Of a stretch of DNA of 64,000 nucleotides, positions 7,826-15,728 are shown piece by piece. The notes under the pieces were generated by a model. It was not told the origin of the DNA, ran no database searches, and worked only from the letters and a program-made list of their open reading frames with translations. The DNA comes from Nocardioides szechwanensis (GTDB lineage: Bacteria > Actinomycetota > Actinomycetes > Propionibacteriales > Nocardioidaceae): positions 317,038 to 381,037 of the forward strand of contig NZ_FNIC01000001.1 of the NCBI RefSeq assembly GCF_900103935.1. The letters are read 5' to 3'. Within the stretch, counting starts at the first letter, position 1. Each line of letters opens with the position of its first letter. Made by a program: the position numbers and the translations under genes.

Positions 7826-8854
7826 ATGCGCGTCGGAGTGCTCACCGGAGGTGGCGATTGCCCCGGACTGAATGCCGTGATCCGGGCTGTCGTCCGCAAG
7901 GGCGTCCGCACCCACGGCTTCGAGTTCGTCGGCTACCGCGACGGCTGGAAGGGACCGCTCGAGGGACTGACCATGGAGCTCGGGATCCAGGAGTGCCGCG
8001 GCATCCTGCCCCGCGGCGGCACCATCCTCGGCTCGTCGCGCACCAACCCGTTCAAGATCGACGGCGGGGTCGAGAAGATCAAGGAGAACCTCGCGGCTGA
8101 CGGCGTCGACGCCCTCGTGGCGATCGGCGGCGAGGACACCCTCGGCGTCGCGACCAAGCTGGCCGACCTCGGCGTGCACGTGGTCGGCGTACCCAAGACG
8201 ATCGACAACGACCTGTCCGGCACCGACTTCACGTTCGGCTTCGACACCGCGGTCAACATCGCGACCGAGGCCATCGACCGGCTGCACACCACCGCGGAGT
8301 CCCACCACCGCGTGCTCGTGGTCGAGGTCATGGGCCGCCACGCCGGCTGGATCGCCCTGCACGCCGGCATCGCTGGCGGTGCCAGCGCGGTCCTGATCCC
8401 CGAGCAGCCGTTCGACATCGAGGCGCTCTGCCAGCAGGTCGAGGACCGCTTCAAGACCAGGTACGCCCCGATCATCGTGGTCTCCGAGGGCGCGGTCCCG
8501 GCCGAGGGTGGCGACATGACCGTCGCCTCTGGCGAGAAGGACGCGTTCGGCCACGTGCGGCTCGGCGGCATCGGCGACCGGATCGCCAACGAGATCGAGC
8601 AGCGCACCGGCAAGGAGGCGCGCGCGGTCGTGCTCGGCCACATCCAGCGCGGCGGCACGCCCACGGCGTTCGACCGCTGGCTGGCCACACGCTTCGGGCT
8701 CCAGGCCGCCGACGCCGTCGCCGACGGTGACTGGGGCACGATGATGGCGCTGCGCGGGACCAAGATCATCCGCGTGCCGCTGAGCGAGGGCACCGCCGAG
8801 CTCAAGGTCGTCAGCCCCGAGGAGTACGCCGAGGCGCAGGTCTTCTTCGGGTGA
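7826..8854 (+). CDS. pfkA: 6-phosphofructokinase, probably pyrophosphate-dependent
   Basis: A 342-residue group III phosphofructokinase that phosphorylates fructose 6-phosphate to the 1,6-bisphosphate. The N-terminal GGDCPGLNAVIR, the catalytic PKTIDNDL and the substrate motif EVMGRHAGWIA are all present. Two positions separate donors: Gly104 and Gly124 mark ATP enzymes, while Asp104 and Lys124 mark pyrophosphate enzymes, as described for Amycolatopsis methanolica PPi-PFK. This protein has Asp104 (GGEDTL) and Lys124 (PKTID), which supports PPi use. GGGAGG lies just upstream of the ATG, and a terminator hairpin follows the stop. Confidence 0.92.
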   Translation: MRVGVLTGGGDCPGLNAVIRAVVRKGVRTHGFEFVGYRDGWKGPLEGLTMELGIQECRGILPRGGTILGSSRTNPFKIDGGVEKIKENLAADGVDALVAIGGEDTLGVATKLADLGVHVVGVPKTIDNDLSGTDFTFGFDTAVNIATEAIDRLHTTAESHHRVLVVEVMGRHAGWIALHAGIAGGASAVLIPEQPFDIEALCQQVEDRFKTRYAPIIVVSEGAVPAEGGDMTVASGEKDAFGHVRLGGIGDRIANEIEQRTGKEARAVVLGHIQRGGTPTAFDRWLATRFGLQAADAVADGDWGTMMALRGTKIIRVPLSEGTAELKVVSPEEYAEAQVFFG

Positions 8855-8861
8855 GGTTTCG

Positions 8862-8883
8862 GGGTGCCCGGGAACGGGCACCC
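8862..8883 (+). terminator. Terminator-like hairpin after pfkA
   Basis: GGGTGCCC (8862-8869) and GGGCACCC (8876-8883) form a perfect 8-bp stem with a 6-nt loop, 7 nt after the pfkA stop. It covers an upstream GTG (8864) of the permease frame, which argues that the permease starts at 8891 instead. There is no U-tract. Confidence 0.55.
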
Positions 8884-8890
8884 TGGCGCG

Positions 8891-10348
8891 GTGACCACCC
8901 AGGCGAACCCCGACGTCGACGTCAACGGCCCGACCCCCGACCTCAAGCGGGTGATGGGGCCCAAGCTGCTGCTGCTGTTCATCGTCGGCGACATCCTGGG
9001 TGCGGGCATCTACGCCGTCACCGGGGAGATGGCGTTGGAGGTCGGCGGCATCGTCTGGGTGCCGTTCCTGGTCGCGTTCTTCGTGGCCACGCTCACGGCG
9101 CTGTCCTACCTCGAGCTGGTCACGAAGTACCCCCAGGCGGCCGGCGCCGCGCTCTACACGCACAAGGCGTTCGGCATCCACTTCATCACGTTCATCGTGG
9201 CGTTCGCCGTCGTCTGCTCGGGCATCACCAGCGCCTCGACCTCGGCGAACCTGCTCGCGACCAACCTGCTGGCCGGGATCAACGGTGTGGGCGGCGACGT
9301 CGCCGACGGCAACACCGCGGTGACGGTCGTCGCCATGGCGTTCATGCTCCTGCTCGCGGCGATCAACCTGCGCGGGGTCGGCGAGAGCGTGAAGTTCAAC
9401 GTGATCCTCACCCTCGTCGAGATGCTCGCCCTCGCGATCGTCATCGTGATCGGCGTCGTCGTCATCGCGCGGGGCGACGGCGACATCGGGCGGATCGCGA
9501 CCTTCGAGTCCGGCGGTGACCGTGGGCTGTTCCTGGCCGTGACCGTGGCGACGGCGATCGCGTTCTTCGCGATGGTCGGCTTCGAGGACTCCGTCAACAT
9601 GGTCGAGGAGACCCAGGACCCGCAGCGGATCTTCCCGCGGGTGATGCTCACCGGGCTCGGCATCGCCGTGATCGTCTACATCCTGGTGGCCATCTCGGTC
9701 ATCGCGGTCATCCCGCAGACGGACATCGAGTCGGTGGTCGCCGAGGAGGGCAAGGTCCTGCTCAACGTGGTCTCCACCGGGGCCCCGGACATCCCGATCG
9801 ACAAGATCTTCCCGTTCCTCACCGTCTTTGCGGTCGCCAACACCGCACTGATCAACATGCTGATGGCCAGCCGGCTGCTCTACGGGCTCGCCCACCAGGA
9901 CGTGCTTCCGCGCACGCTGGGCAAGGTCCTGCCCGAACGCCGTACGCCGTACGCCGGCATCGCCTTCTCCACGCTGCTGGCGATCGGGCTGATCTTCGTG
10001 GTGACCTTCCTGGCCGACACCTCGGTGATCAAGGCCCTGTCCGGCACCACCGCCCTGCTGCTGCTCTGCGTGTTCGCGGTCGTCAACATCGCCTGCGTCG
10101 TCCTGCGCCGCGAGCCGTCGCCGGACGACGGCTTCCAGGCGCCGTCGTGGTCGCCCTATGTCGCCGGGGCGGCGTGCCTGTTCCTCGTCGGGCCCTGGGC
10201 GCGCGACCGCGACGACTGGGTGCAGTACTCCGTGGCCGCCGGCATGCTCGGTCTGGGCATCGTGCTGTGGGCGCTGACCTGGATGACCAACCGCGGCGTC
10301 CGCGCGAAGAAGACCGGCTTCCGCGACATCGAGCACCTCGAGGACTGA
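8891..10348 (+). CDS. APC family amino acid permease
   Basis: A 485-residue permease of the amino acid-polyamine-organocation superfamily with about 12 membrane segments. Helix 1 carries the family unwound motif in FIVGDILGAGIYAVTG, and helix 6 region reads FFAMVGFEDSVNMVEE, where the conserved Phe-Glu lies in the transport path. The start at GTG 8891 is preferred over GTG 8864 because the latter lies inside the pfkA terminator hairpin. The substrate is unknown. The gene stands alone between pfkA and the DAHP synthase gene. Confidence 0.85.
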   Translation: MTTQANPDVDVNGPTPDLKRVMGPKLLLLFIVGDILGAGIYAVTGEMALEVGGIVWVPFLVAFFVATLTALSYLELVTKYPQAAGAALYTHKAFGIHFITFIVAFAVVCSGITSASTSANLLATNLLAGINGVGGDVADGNTAVTVVAMAFMLLLAAINLRGVGESVKFNVILTLVEMLALAIVIVIGVVVIARGDGDIGRIATFESGGDRGLFLAVTVATAIAFFAMVGFEDSVNMVEETQDPQRIFPRVMLTGLGIAVIVYILVAISVIAVIPQTDIESVVAEEGKVLLNVVSTGAPDIPIDKIFPFLTVFAVANTALINMLMASRLLYGLAHQDVLPRTLGKVLPERRTPYAGIAFSTLLAIGLIFVVTFLADTSVIKALSGTTALLLLCVFAVVNIACVVLRREPSPDDGFQAPSWSPYVAGAACLFLVGPWARDRDDWVQYSVAAGMLGLGIVLWALTWMTNRGVRAKKTGFRDIEHLED

Positions 10349-10408
10349 GGCGGTCCGCCGCCGCCCGACGAATCGGTGGCGGTGGCGCTGCCCGCGTAGG
10401 CTTGGCCG

Positions 10409-11761
10409 GTGAGCACCGTTCCCGACCTCGCCGCCCTGCACGCCCTCGGGCCGGCCCAGCAGCCGACGTACGGCGACCCCGCCGCGGTCGACGCCGCCGT
10501 CGCCCGGCTCCGCACCATGCCGCCGCTGGTCTTCGCCGGCGAGTGCGACGAGCTCAAGGCCAAGATCGCCGCGGTCGCCCGCGGTGAGGCGTTCCTGCTC
10601 CAGGGCGGCGACTGCGCCGAGACCCTGGCCGGGGTCACGGCCGACAACGTGCGCAACAAGCTCCGGGTCCTGCTGCAGATGGCCGTGGTGCTGACCTACG
10701 CCGCCTCCGTGCCCGTCGTGAAGCTCGGCCGTCTGGCCGGCCAGTACGCCAAGCCCCGCAGCTCCGATCTCGAGACCCGCGACGGAGTGACCCTCCCGGC
10801 CTACCGCGGCGACGCCGTCAACGGCTACGACTTCACGCCCGAGTCGCGGGTCCACGACCCGCAGCGCCTGGTCGATGTCTACAACGCGTCGGCCGCGACG
10901 CTCAACCTGGTCCGAGCCTTCGTCACCGGCGGCTACGCCGACCTGCGCCAGGTCCACACCTGGAACACCGACTTCGTGCGCGACTCGGTCGCCGGCCAGC
11001 GCTACGAGAAGCTGGCCCACGAGATCGACCGGGCGATGGCGTTCATGGAGGCGATTGGCGCCGACCCCGACGAGTTCCACCGGGTCGACTTCCACTCCTC
11101 CCACGAGGCGCTGGTGCTCGAGTACGAACACTCGATGACCCGCATCGACTCCCGCACCGAGCTGCCCTACGACGTCTCGGCCCACTTCGTGTGGATCGGC
11201 GAGCGCACCCGCCAGCTCGACAACGCCCACGTCGAGCTGCTGCGCCACATCCGCAACCCGATCGGCGTCAAGCTCGGCCCGACGACCACGCCCGACGACG
11301 CGCTGGCGCTCGCCGAGCGGCTCAACCCCGACAACGAGGCCGGCCGGCTCACGTTCATCACGCGCTTCGGTGCGGGCAAGATCCGCGACGGGCTGCCCGA
11401 GCTGGTCGAGAAGGTCACGGCGTCCGGGATCAACGTGGCCTGGGTCTGCGACCCCATGCACGGCAACACCTTCGAGGCGAGCTCGGGCTACAAGACCCGC
11501 CGCTTCGGCGACGTGATCGACGAGGTGCAGGGCTTCTTCGACGTGCACCACGCGCTCGGCACCTGGCCCGGTGGCGTCCACGTCGAGCTGACCGGTGACG
11601 ACGTCACCGAGTGCGTCGGCGGCGGCGAGGAGCTGCTCGAGGCCGACCTCGGCGGCCGCTACGAGTCGGTGTGCGACCCGCGGCTCAACCGGGTCCAGTC
11701 GCTCGAGCTCGCGTTCCTGGTGGCGGAGATGCTGCGCCGCGAGAAGCCCGCCCAGCCCTAA
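10409..11761 (+). CDS. aroG: 3-deoxy-7-phosphoheptulonate (DAHP) synthase, class II
   Basis: A 450-residue class II (plant-type) DAHP synthase, matching the usual 450-460 residues. It condenses phosphoenolpyruvate with erythrose 4-phosphate, the first step of the shikimate pathway. Family blocks are seen in order: FLLQGGDCAE (Cys metal ligand, about residue 72), KLGRLAGQYAKPRS, DFHSSHEALVLEYE, WIGERTRQ, VKLGPTT, and WVCDPMHGNT near the C-terminus. GTG at 10409 is the start. It occupies the position of M. tuberculosis aroG (Rv2178c) relative to pknL, idsA2 and metF. A second, unrelated DAHP synthase lies 2.7 kb downstream. Confidence 0.96.
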   Translation: MSTVPDLAALHALGPAQQPTYGDPAAVDAAVARLRTMPPLVFAGECDELKAKIAAVARGEAFLLQGGDCAETLAGVTADNVRNKLRVLLQMAVVLTYAASVPVVKLGRLAGQYAKPRSSDLETRDGVTLPAYRGDAVNGYDFTPESRVHDPQRLVDVYNASAATLNLVRAFVTGGYADLRQVHTWNTDFVRDSVAGQRYEKLAHEIDRAMAFMEAIGADPDEFHRVDFHSSHEALVLEYEHSMTRIDSRTELPYDVSAHFVWIGERTRQLDNAHVELLRHIRNPIGVKLGPTTTPDDALALAERLNPDNEAGRLTFITRFGAGKIRDGLPELVEKVTASGINVAWVCDPMHGNTFEASSGYKTRRFGDVIDEVQGFFDVHHALGTWPGGVHVELTGDDVTECVGGGEELLEADLGGRYESVCDPRLNRVQSLELAFLVAEMLRREKPAQP

Positions 11762-11801
11762 GACGTTCCCGCTCTCCCGTCGAGGGTCTAGCGTGCGGAG
11801 G

Positions 11802-12380
11802 ATGACCATCCGCATCGCTGCTCGGGCCGTCGTCGGACTGCTGATCGCCAGCGGTCTCGTGGCCTTGCCCGCCACCCCGGCGGTCGCCGCCGGGCCCACC
11901 GTGTCCGTCGCGGACATGCGGTTCACCCCCGCCACCCTGAAGACCGGGCTCGGCAGCACCGTCACCTGGACCTTCCCCGACCCGATGGCCCACACCACGA
12001 CCTCTGACCAGGGCTTCTGGGACAGCGGGACGAAGTCCGGTGGCGAGACCTTTGCCCACACGTTCGGCTCGGCGGGCACCTTCGGCTACCGGTGCACGCT
12101 CCACCCGTCGATGACCGGCAAGGTGCGAGTGCCAGTGCGCCGCACCGGGTCCGCCACGTCGGGCTGGACGCTGCGGTGGGCGACCGCCGCCGGCGCCGGA
12201 GGCACGACGTACGACGTGCAGGTGCGGCAGGGCAGCGGGCCGTGGCGGGCGCTGCGCACCGACACGACCACGCCGAGCACGGCGTTCAAGAGGCAGGGCT
12301 CCTGGTCGGTGCGCGCGCGCACGTCCGGGGGATCCGGCACCTCGGGCTGGTCTCCCCCCGTGGTAGTCAAGACCCTGTGA
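11802..12380 (+). CDS. Secreted cupredoxin-domain protein
   Basis: A 192-residue exported protein. Residues 1-30 form a signal peptide (Arg at 4 and 8, hydrophobic core, AVAA before the likely cleavage site). Residues 31-107 are a plastocyanin-like domain with type 1 copper ligands His64, Cys98, His101 and Met104 (YRCTLHPSM). The rest (about 110-192) looks like a fibronectin III-like beta domain (SGWTLRWATAAG ... YDVQVRQG). It probably carries copper outside the membrane. Its TGA overlaps the GTG of the threonine aldolase gene by 3 nt, so the two are translationally coupled despite unrelated roles. Confidence 0.85.
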   Translation: MTIRIAARAVVGLLIASGLVALPATPAVAAGPTVSVADMRFTPATLKTGLGSTVTWTFPDPMAHTTTSDQGFWDSGTKSGGETFAHTFGSAGTFGYRCTLHPSMTGKVRVPVRRTGSATSGWTLRWATAAGAGGTTYDVQVRQGSGPWRALRTDTTTPSTAFKRQGSWSVRARTSGGSGTSGWSPPVVVKTL

Positions 12381-13372
12381 TCGACCTCCGCAGCGACACC
12401 GTCACCCGTCCCACCGAGGCGATGCGGGCCGCGATGGCCCGCGCCGAGGTCGGCGACGACGTCTATGGCGAGGACCCCACGGTCGCCGCGCTCCAGGACC
12501 GCGTCGCCGAGCTGTTCGGGCATGAGGCCGCGCTGTTCATGCCGACCGGCTCCATGGCCAACGTGCTGGCGGTGCGCTCGGTCGTGGCGCCCGGCCAGGA
12601 GGTGCTCTGCGAGGCGAGCGCCCACATCGCCCGCGCCGAGCTCGGTGCGCACGGCGCCTACAGCGGCGTCACGATGCGCACCTGGATCCACCCGCGCGGC
12701 CAGGTCGACCTCGCCATGATCCAGGGCATCTTCGCCCCCGAGATGGGCCCGTTCTTCGTGCGCACCGCGGCGATCTCGGTCGAGAACACCCACAACTTCG
12801 CCGGGGGAGCGGTGCTGCCGCTCGCCGACCTGCGCGACCTGCGCGACTACGCCACCGGCGTCGGCGCGGCGATCCACCTCGACGGCGCCCGCATCTGGAA
12901 CGCGCACGTCGCGACCGGCACCCCGTTGGCGGAGTACGGCGCGGTCGCCGACGTCATGGCCGTGTGCCTGTCGAAGGGGCTGGGCGCCCCGGTCGGCTCG
13001 CTGCTGGTCGGCAGCCGCGACACCGTCGACGAGGCGCGCGTCTGGCGCAAGCGGATGGGCGGCGGCATGCGCCAGGTCGGCATCCTCGCCGCGGCCGGTC
13101 TGCACGCCCTCGACCACCACGTCGAGCGGCTCGCCGACGACCACGCCCACGCCCGCCTGCTGGCCGAGGCGTGCGGCGTCGACCCCGCGGGCGTCGACAC
13201 CAACATCGTCGTCGTGCCCCGGGGCGACGCGGCCGAGTTCGTGGCGCGTGCGGCCGACGAGGGCGTGCGGGTCGCCACGGTCGGCCCGACCGTCGTACGG
13301 CTGGTCACGCATCTCGACATCACCCGCGACGACGCAGAGCGTGCTGCCAAGGTCCTCGCGGGGCTGGTCTGA
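12377..13372 (+). CDS. Low-specificity L-threonine aldolase family (GntG/LtaE)
   Basis: A 331-residue PLP-dependent enzyme that cleaves L-threonine or beta-hydroxy amino acids to glycine and an aldehyde. N-terminal IDLRSDTVTRPT, the VGDDVYGEDPT block, the LDGARIWNA aspartate region and the PLP Lys200 in LSKGLGAPVGS are all characteristic. It starts at GTG 12377, four bases overlapping the cupredoxin stop. An upstream in-frame ATG at 12092 exists but would lie inside the cupredoxin gene. No neighbouring glycine-cleavage genes are present. Confidence 0.9.
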   Translation: MIDLRSDTVTRPTEAMRAAMARAEVGDDVYGEDPTVAALQDRVAELFGHEAALFMPTGSMANVLAVRSVVAPGQEVLCEASAHIARAELGAHGAYSGVTMRTWIHPRGQVDLAMIQGIFAPEMGPFFVRTAAISVENTHNFAGGAVLPLADLRDLRDYATGVGAAIHLDGARIWNAHVATGTPLAEYGAVADVMAVCLSKGLGAPVGSLLVGSRDTVDEARVWRKRMGGGMRQVGILAAAGLHALDHHVERLADDHAHARLLAEACGVDPAGVDTNIVVVPRGDAAEFVARAADEGVRVATVGPTVVRLVTHLDITRDDAERAAKVLAGLV

Positions 13373-13376
13373 GCGC

Positions 13377-13437
13377 GTCGAGTGCCGCGTGCGGCCGCAA
13401 TTTCGGCCCCGAGGACCGGCCTGCCGCGTCACTCGAC
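13377..13437. terminator. Inverted repeat between convergent genes
   Basis: GTCGAGTG (13377-13384) and CACTCGAC (13430-13437) are perfect arms that bracket a GC-rich 45-nt loop. They fill the gap between two convergent stop codons, consistent with a bidirectional terminator. The long loop makes this tentative. Confidence 0.4.
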
Positions 13438-13439
13438 GA

Positions 13440-14477
13440 TCAAGCAGGCGTGCCCACCAGGGACAGGTCGCTGATCGCCGTGTAGTCGCGTGCCGAGCGT
13501 CCGGTGCCTGGCGCGGAGACGCTGACCAGCCGGAGCGTGACGGTCGACGTGGTGACCTCACCGACGTCCACGACCTGGAGGGCGCGGACCTCCTCCAGCG
13601 ACTGGGTGACCACCGTGCCGTCGTCGAAGGTCCACTCGACGGCGAGGACTCGGCGGTTGCCGCGGTACCAGTTGAGGACGGTCCCGTCGTCGTCGGAGGT
13701 CTTCGCGTAGCCGTTGACGATGCCGACCTCGGTCAGCGTCGTCGGCTCGGCGAGCGTGACCGTGATCGTCGACCCGGAGCCGTCACCCGGCATCCGCCAG
13801 CAGGTGGTGGACACCCCGTCGAGCATGTTGCGTGCCTCGTAGCGCACCAGGTTGCCGTCGACGTCGGTGTTGGGCGGTGCCGTGCGAGGGACCGTCGCGG
13901 TCGCGGTGGTCGCGACGTCGGTGGGCTCCCCGGGAGTCTCGGTCGGGGTGGGCGTCGGGGTCTCGCTCGGGGGAGGGCTGGTGCTCGGGCTGGCGGGCTC
14001 GGTCGGCTCGGAGGCCGACTCGGTCGCCGAGGGCGTGTCCGAGCCGGAAGGCTCGTCGGCCTCGGGCTCGTCGTCGCTTCCGTTGACCAGCAGCACGGTG
14101 CCGACCACCGCCACCAGCACCAGCACCAGCGCCACCGCGCCGGCGAGCCAGGGCAGCCAGGCCGGGCGGGCGTCGCCACGGTGGTTGCCGGTCGGGGGCG
14201 GGGGCGGCGGCGCGTAGCCGGGTGAGTACGCCGGTGGGTAGGCCGGCGGGGCGCCGGCGCCCACCTCGTCGGCGTACAGCGGGAAGCGGGGCTCGGGCGG
14301 AGGCGGCGGCGGTGGGAGCGGCGTGACGGGGGCGGACACGGTGGGTCCGGCCGGGTCCAGGACGGCCGGCCGCTCGGCCGTGTCGCCCATCGGCGGGCCC
14401 TCGGACACGAGGTGGCCGCAGTTGACGCAGAAACGTCCGACACCGAGCGCGTGCCCACACTTCACGCAGGTCCTCAC
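13440..14477 (-). CDS. Zinc-ribbon, proline-rich, single-pass membrane protein with discoidin-like C-terminal domain
   Basis: A 345-residue protein. It starts with a zinc ribbon (CVKCGHALGVGRFCVNCG, residues 4-21, four Cys), followed by a Pro-rich cytoplasmic region with runs of Pro, one membrane helix (about 106-132, LAGAVALVLVLVAVVGTVLL), a Ser/Thr/Pro/Glu-rich linker, and a C-terminal beta-sandwich (about 205-340) with YEARNMLDGVSTTCWR. That last block is typical of the NADase-type glycan-binding or discoidin-like domain. The C-terminal domain is predicted to be outside the cell, perhaps binding wall or glycan. It is transcribed alone; the DAHP synthase stops 13 nt downstream of the start on the same strand, so both may share a transcript. 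Confidence 0.75.
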   Translation of the reverse strand: MRTCVKCGHALGVGRFCVNCGHLVSEGPPMGDTAERPAVLDPAGPTVSAPVTPLPPPPPPPEPRFPLYADEVGAGAPPAYPPAYSPGYAPPPPPPTGNHRGDARPAWLPWLAGAVALVLVLVAVVGTVLLVNGSDDEPEADEPSGSDTPSATESASEPTEPASPSTSPPPSETPTPTPTETPGEPTDVATTATATVPRTAPPNTDVDGNLVRYEARNMLDGVSTTCWRMPGDGSGSTITVTLAEPTTLTEVGIVNGYAKTSDDDGTVLNWYRGNRRVLAVEWTFDDGTVVTQSLEEVRALQVVDVGEVTTSTVTLRLVSVSAPGTGRSARDYTAISDLSLVGTPA

Positions 14478-14490
14478 GAGCCCACCCTAA

Positions 14491-15540
14491 TCAGGCAGTC
14501 CGGATGCGCTCCCCGGCGTCCACCCGGCCCACGACCGGAGGGAGACGTCGTACGGCGGTCGCGAGCTCGCGCAGGTCGTTGCCCAGCAGCGCCTGGGGAC
14601 CGTCGCAGAGCGCCGTCTCGGGGGTGGGGTGGACGTCGACGATGATCCCGTCAGCTCCCACCGCGATGGCCGCCCGTGAGAGCGGCACCACCAGGTCCTT
14701 GCGGCCGGCCGCGTGCGACGGGTCCACGATGATCGGCAGGTGGCTGGTCGCCTGGACGACCGGCACCGCCGAGATGTCGAGGGTGTTGCGGGTCGACGGC
14801 TCGAAGGTGCGGATGCCGCGCTCGCACAGCACGACGTCGAGGTTGCCGCGCTGTGCGATGTACTCCGCCGCCATCAGCCACTCCTCGATGGTCGCGGTCA
14901 TCCCGCGCTTGAGCAGCACCGGCTTGCCGGCGTCGCCGACGGCCTGGAGCAGCCCGAAGTTGGCCATGTTGCGGGTGCCGACCTGGAGCATGTCGGCGTG
15001 CTCGGCCACCACCGGGACGTCGCGGGCGTCGACCACCTCGGTCACGATCGGCAGCCCGGTTGCCGCACGCACGTCGGCGAGGATCCGGAGGCCGGCCAGG
15101 CCCAGGCCCTGGAAGGCGTACGGCGAGGTGCGCGGCTTGAAGGCACCGCCACGCAGGATCGTGGCGCCGGCGGAGCGGGCCATGTGCGCGGCGGCGAGGG
15201 TCTGCTCGGGGGTCTCGACGGCGCAGGGGCCGGCCATGAAGGTGAACGTGTCGGGGCCGATCGGCACCTGCGCACCCTGCGGCCCGACCCAGACGGTCGA
15301 CCGCTCCGCGTGGTGCTGGCGGCTGACCAGCTTGTAGGGGTCGCTGATCCGGTGCACGTCGGCGACGCCCGGCAACGTGCGCAGGTTGAGGTGGTGGAAG
15401 GACTCGATGTCACCGACCAGGCCGATGATGGTGCGGACGACGCCCTTGGACACGAAGGCCTCGCCTCCGACGGCCTCGACCTTCTCGACGACGTGCGCGA
15501 CGTCCTCGTCGGTGGCGTCCGGGGACATGACGACGACCAT
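14491..15540 (-). CDS. aroF: DAHP synthase, class I beta (AroF type)
   Basis: A 349-residue enzyme of the class I beta (KDPS-like) DAHP synthase family, unrelated in sequence to the class II enzyme at 10409. An N-terminal ferredoxin-like regulatory domain (about 1-75) precedes the barrel, which shows FMAGPCAVE, RGGAFKPRTSPYAFQG, LLKRGM, LCERGIRTFE and VDPSHAAGR. Such N-terminal domains give feedback control by Tyr or Phe in characterised relatives. It is preceded by an 18-residue leader ORF rich in aromatic codons and a terminator hairpin, so expression is probably controlled by ribosome-mediated attenuation. Confidence 0.95.
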   Translation of the reverse strand: MVVVMSPDATDEDVAHVVEKVEAVGGEAFVSKGVVRTIIGLVGDIESFHHLNLRTLPGVADVHRISDPYKLVSRQHHAERSTVWVGPQGAQVPIGPDTFTFMAGPCAVETPEQTLAAAHMARSAGATILRGGAFKPRTSPYAFQGLGLAGLRILADVRAATGLPIVTEVVDARDVPVVAEHADMLQVGTRNMANFGLLQAVGDAGKPVLLKRGMTATIEEWLMAAEYIAQRGNLDVVLCERGIRTFEPSTRNTLDISAVPVVQATSHLPIIVDPSHAAGRKDLVVPLSRAAIAVGADGIIVDVHPTPETALCDGPQALLGNDLRELATAVRRLPPVVGRVDAGERIRTA

Positions 15541-15574
15541 GGGGTTCCTCTTCTCTGTTGCGGCCCGCTCCCGG

Positions 15575-15609
15575 AACGCGAAAACGCCCCGGTCGTCGGC
15601 CGGGGCGTT
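15575..15609 (-). terminator. Attenuator terminator upstream of aroF
   Basis: Read on the minus strand, AACGCCCCGG (15609-15600), a 7-nt loop and CCGGGGCGTT (15592-15583) form a 10-bp stem followed by TTTTCGCG: a Rho-independent terminator 19 nt beyond the leader ORF stop and 43 nt before aroF. Its 5' arm can instead pair with codons 15-18 of the leader (15632-15639 with 15601-15608, 8 bp). Confidence 0.85.
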
Positions 15610-15616
15610 GGTGGGT

Positions 15617-15642
15617 GTGCGGCGCGTCTAGACGCCCCGCAC
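15617..15642 (-). promoter_or_regulatory. Leader hairpin spanning the end of the leader ORF
   Basis: GTGCGG, one mismatch, GCGTC, TA, GACGC, mismatch, CCGCAC forms a 26-nt hairpin with the leader stop codon at its tip. It competes for the same bases as the proposed antiterminator pairing (15632-15639 with 15601-15608), as the alternative structures of an attenuator do. Confidence 0.6.
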
Positions 15643-15684
15643 GGGCAAGCCCGGCAGGTGTCCAAAGAAGTACGAGTGCGTCAC
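15628..15684 (-). CDS. Aromatic amino acid leader peptide of aroF
   Basis: An 18-codon ORF, GTG at 15684 to TAG at 15628, encoding MTHSYFFGHLPGLPVRGV. Codons 5-7 are Tyr-Phe-Phe, the products' family of the pathway started by aroF. TAGAGT, a good -10 box, lies at 15697-15692 only 7 nt before the GTG, so the transcript is probably leaderless. A ribosome stalled at codons 5-7 would leave codons 15-18 free to pair with the terminator arm; one that reaches the stop would cover them and let the terminator form. A comparable aroR-aroF attenuator is reported, from memory, in Corynebacterium glutamicum. Confidence 0.8.
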   Translation of the reverse strand: MTHSYFFGHLPGLPVRGV

Positions 15685-15691
15685 GCGGGAG

Positions 15692-15697
15692 ACTCTA
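15692..15697 (-). promoter_or_regulatory. -10 element of the aroF leader
   Basis: TAGAGT on the minus strand fits TANNNT and ends 7 nt before the leader GTG. No good -35 hexamer is visible at the normal distance. It supports a leaderless start of the attenuator transcript. Confidence 0.5.
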
Positions 15698-15728
15698 GCC
15701 AGCGCGCCGGAGCCGTCCGGGCGGGTGC

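Noticed and set aside
8864..8893. Earlier GTG start for the APC permease
   Set aside because: It lies inside the perfect terminator hairpin of pfkA, and the extra residues have no family similarity.
7757..12079. Minus-strand frame of 1440 codons
   Set aside because: It covers pfkA, the permease and aroG on the other strand and has a composition dominated by Asp, His, Arg and Gly with no domain pattern; it is a GC-skew artefact.
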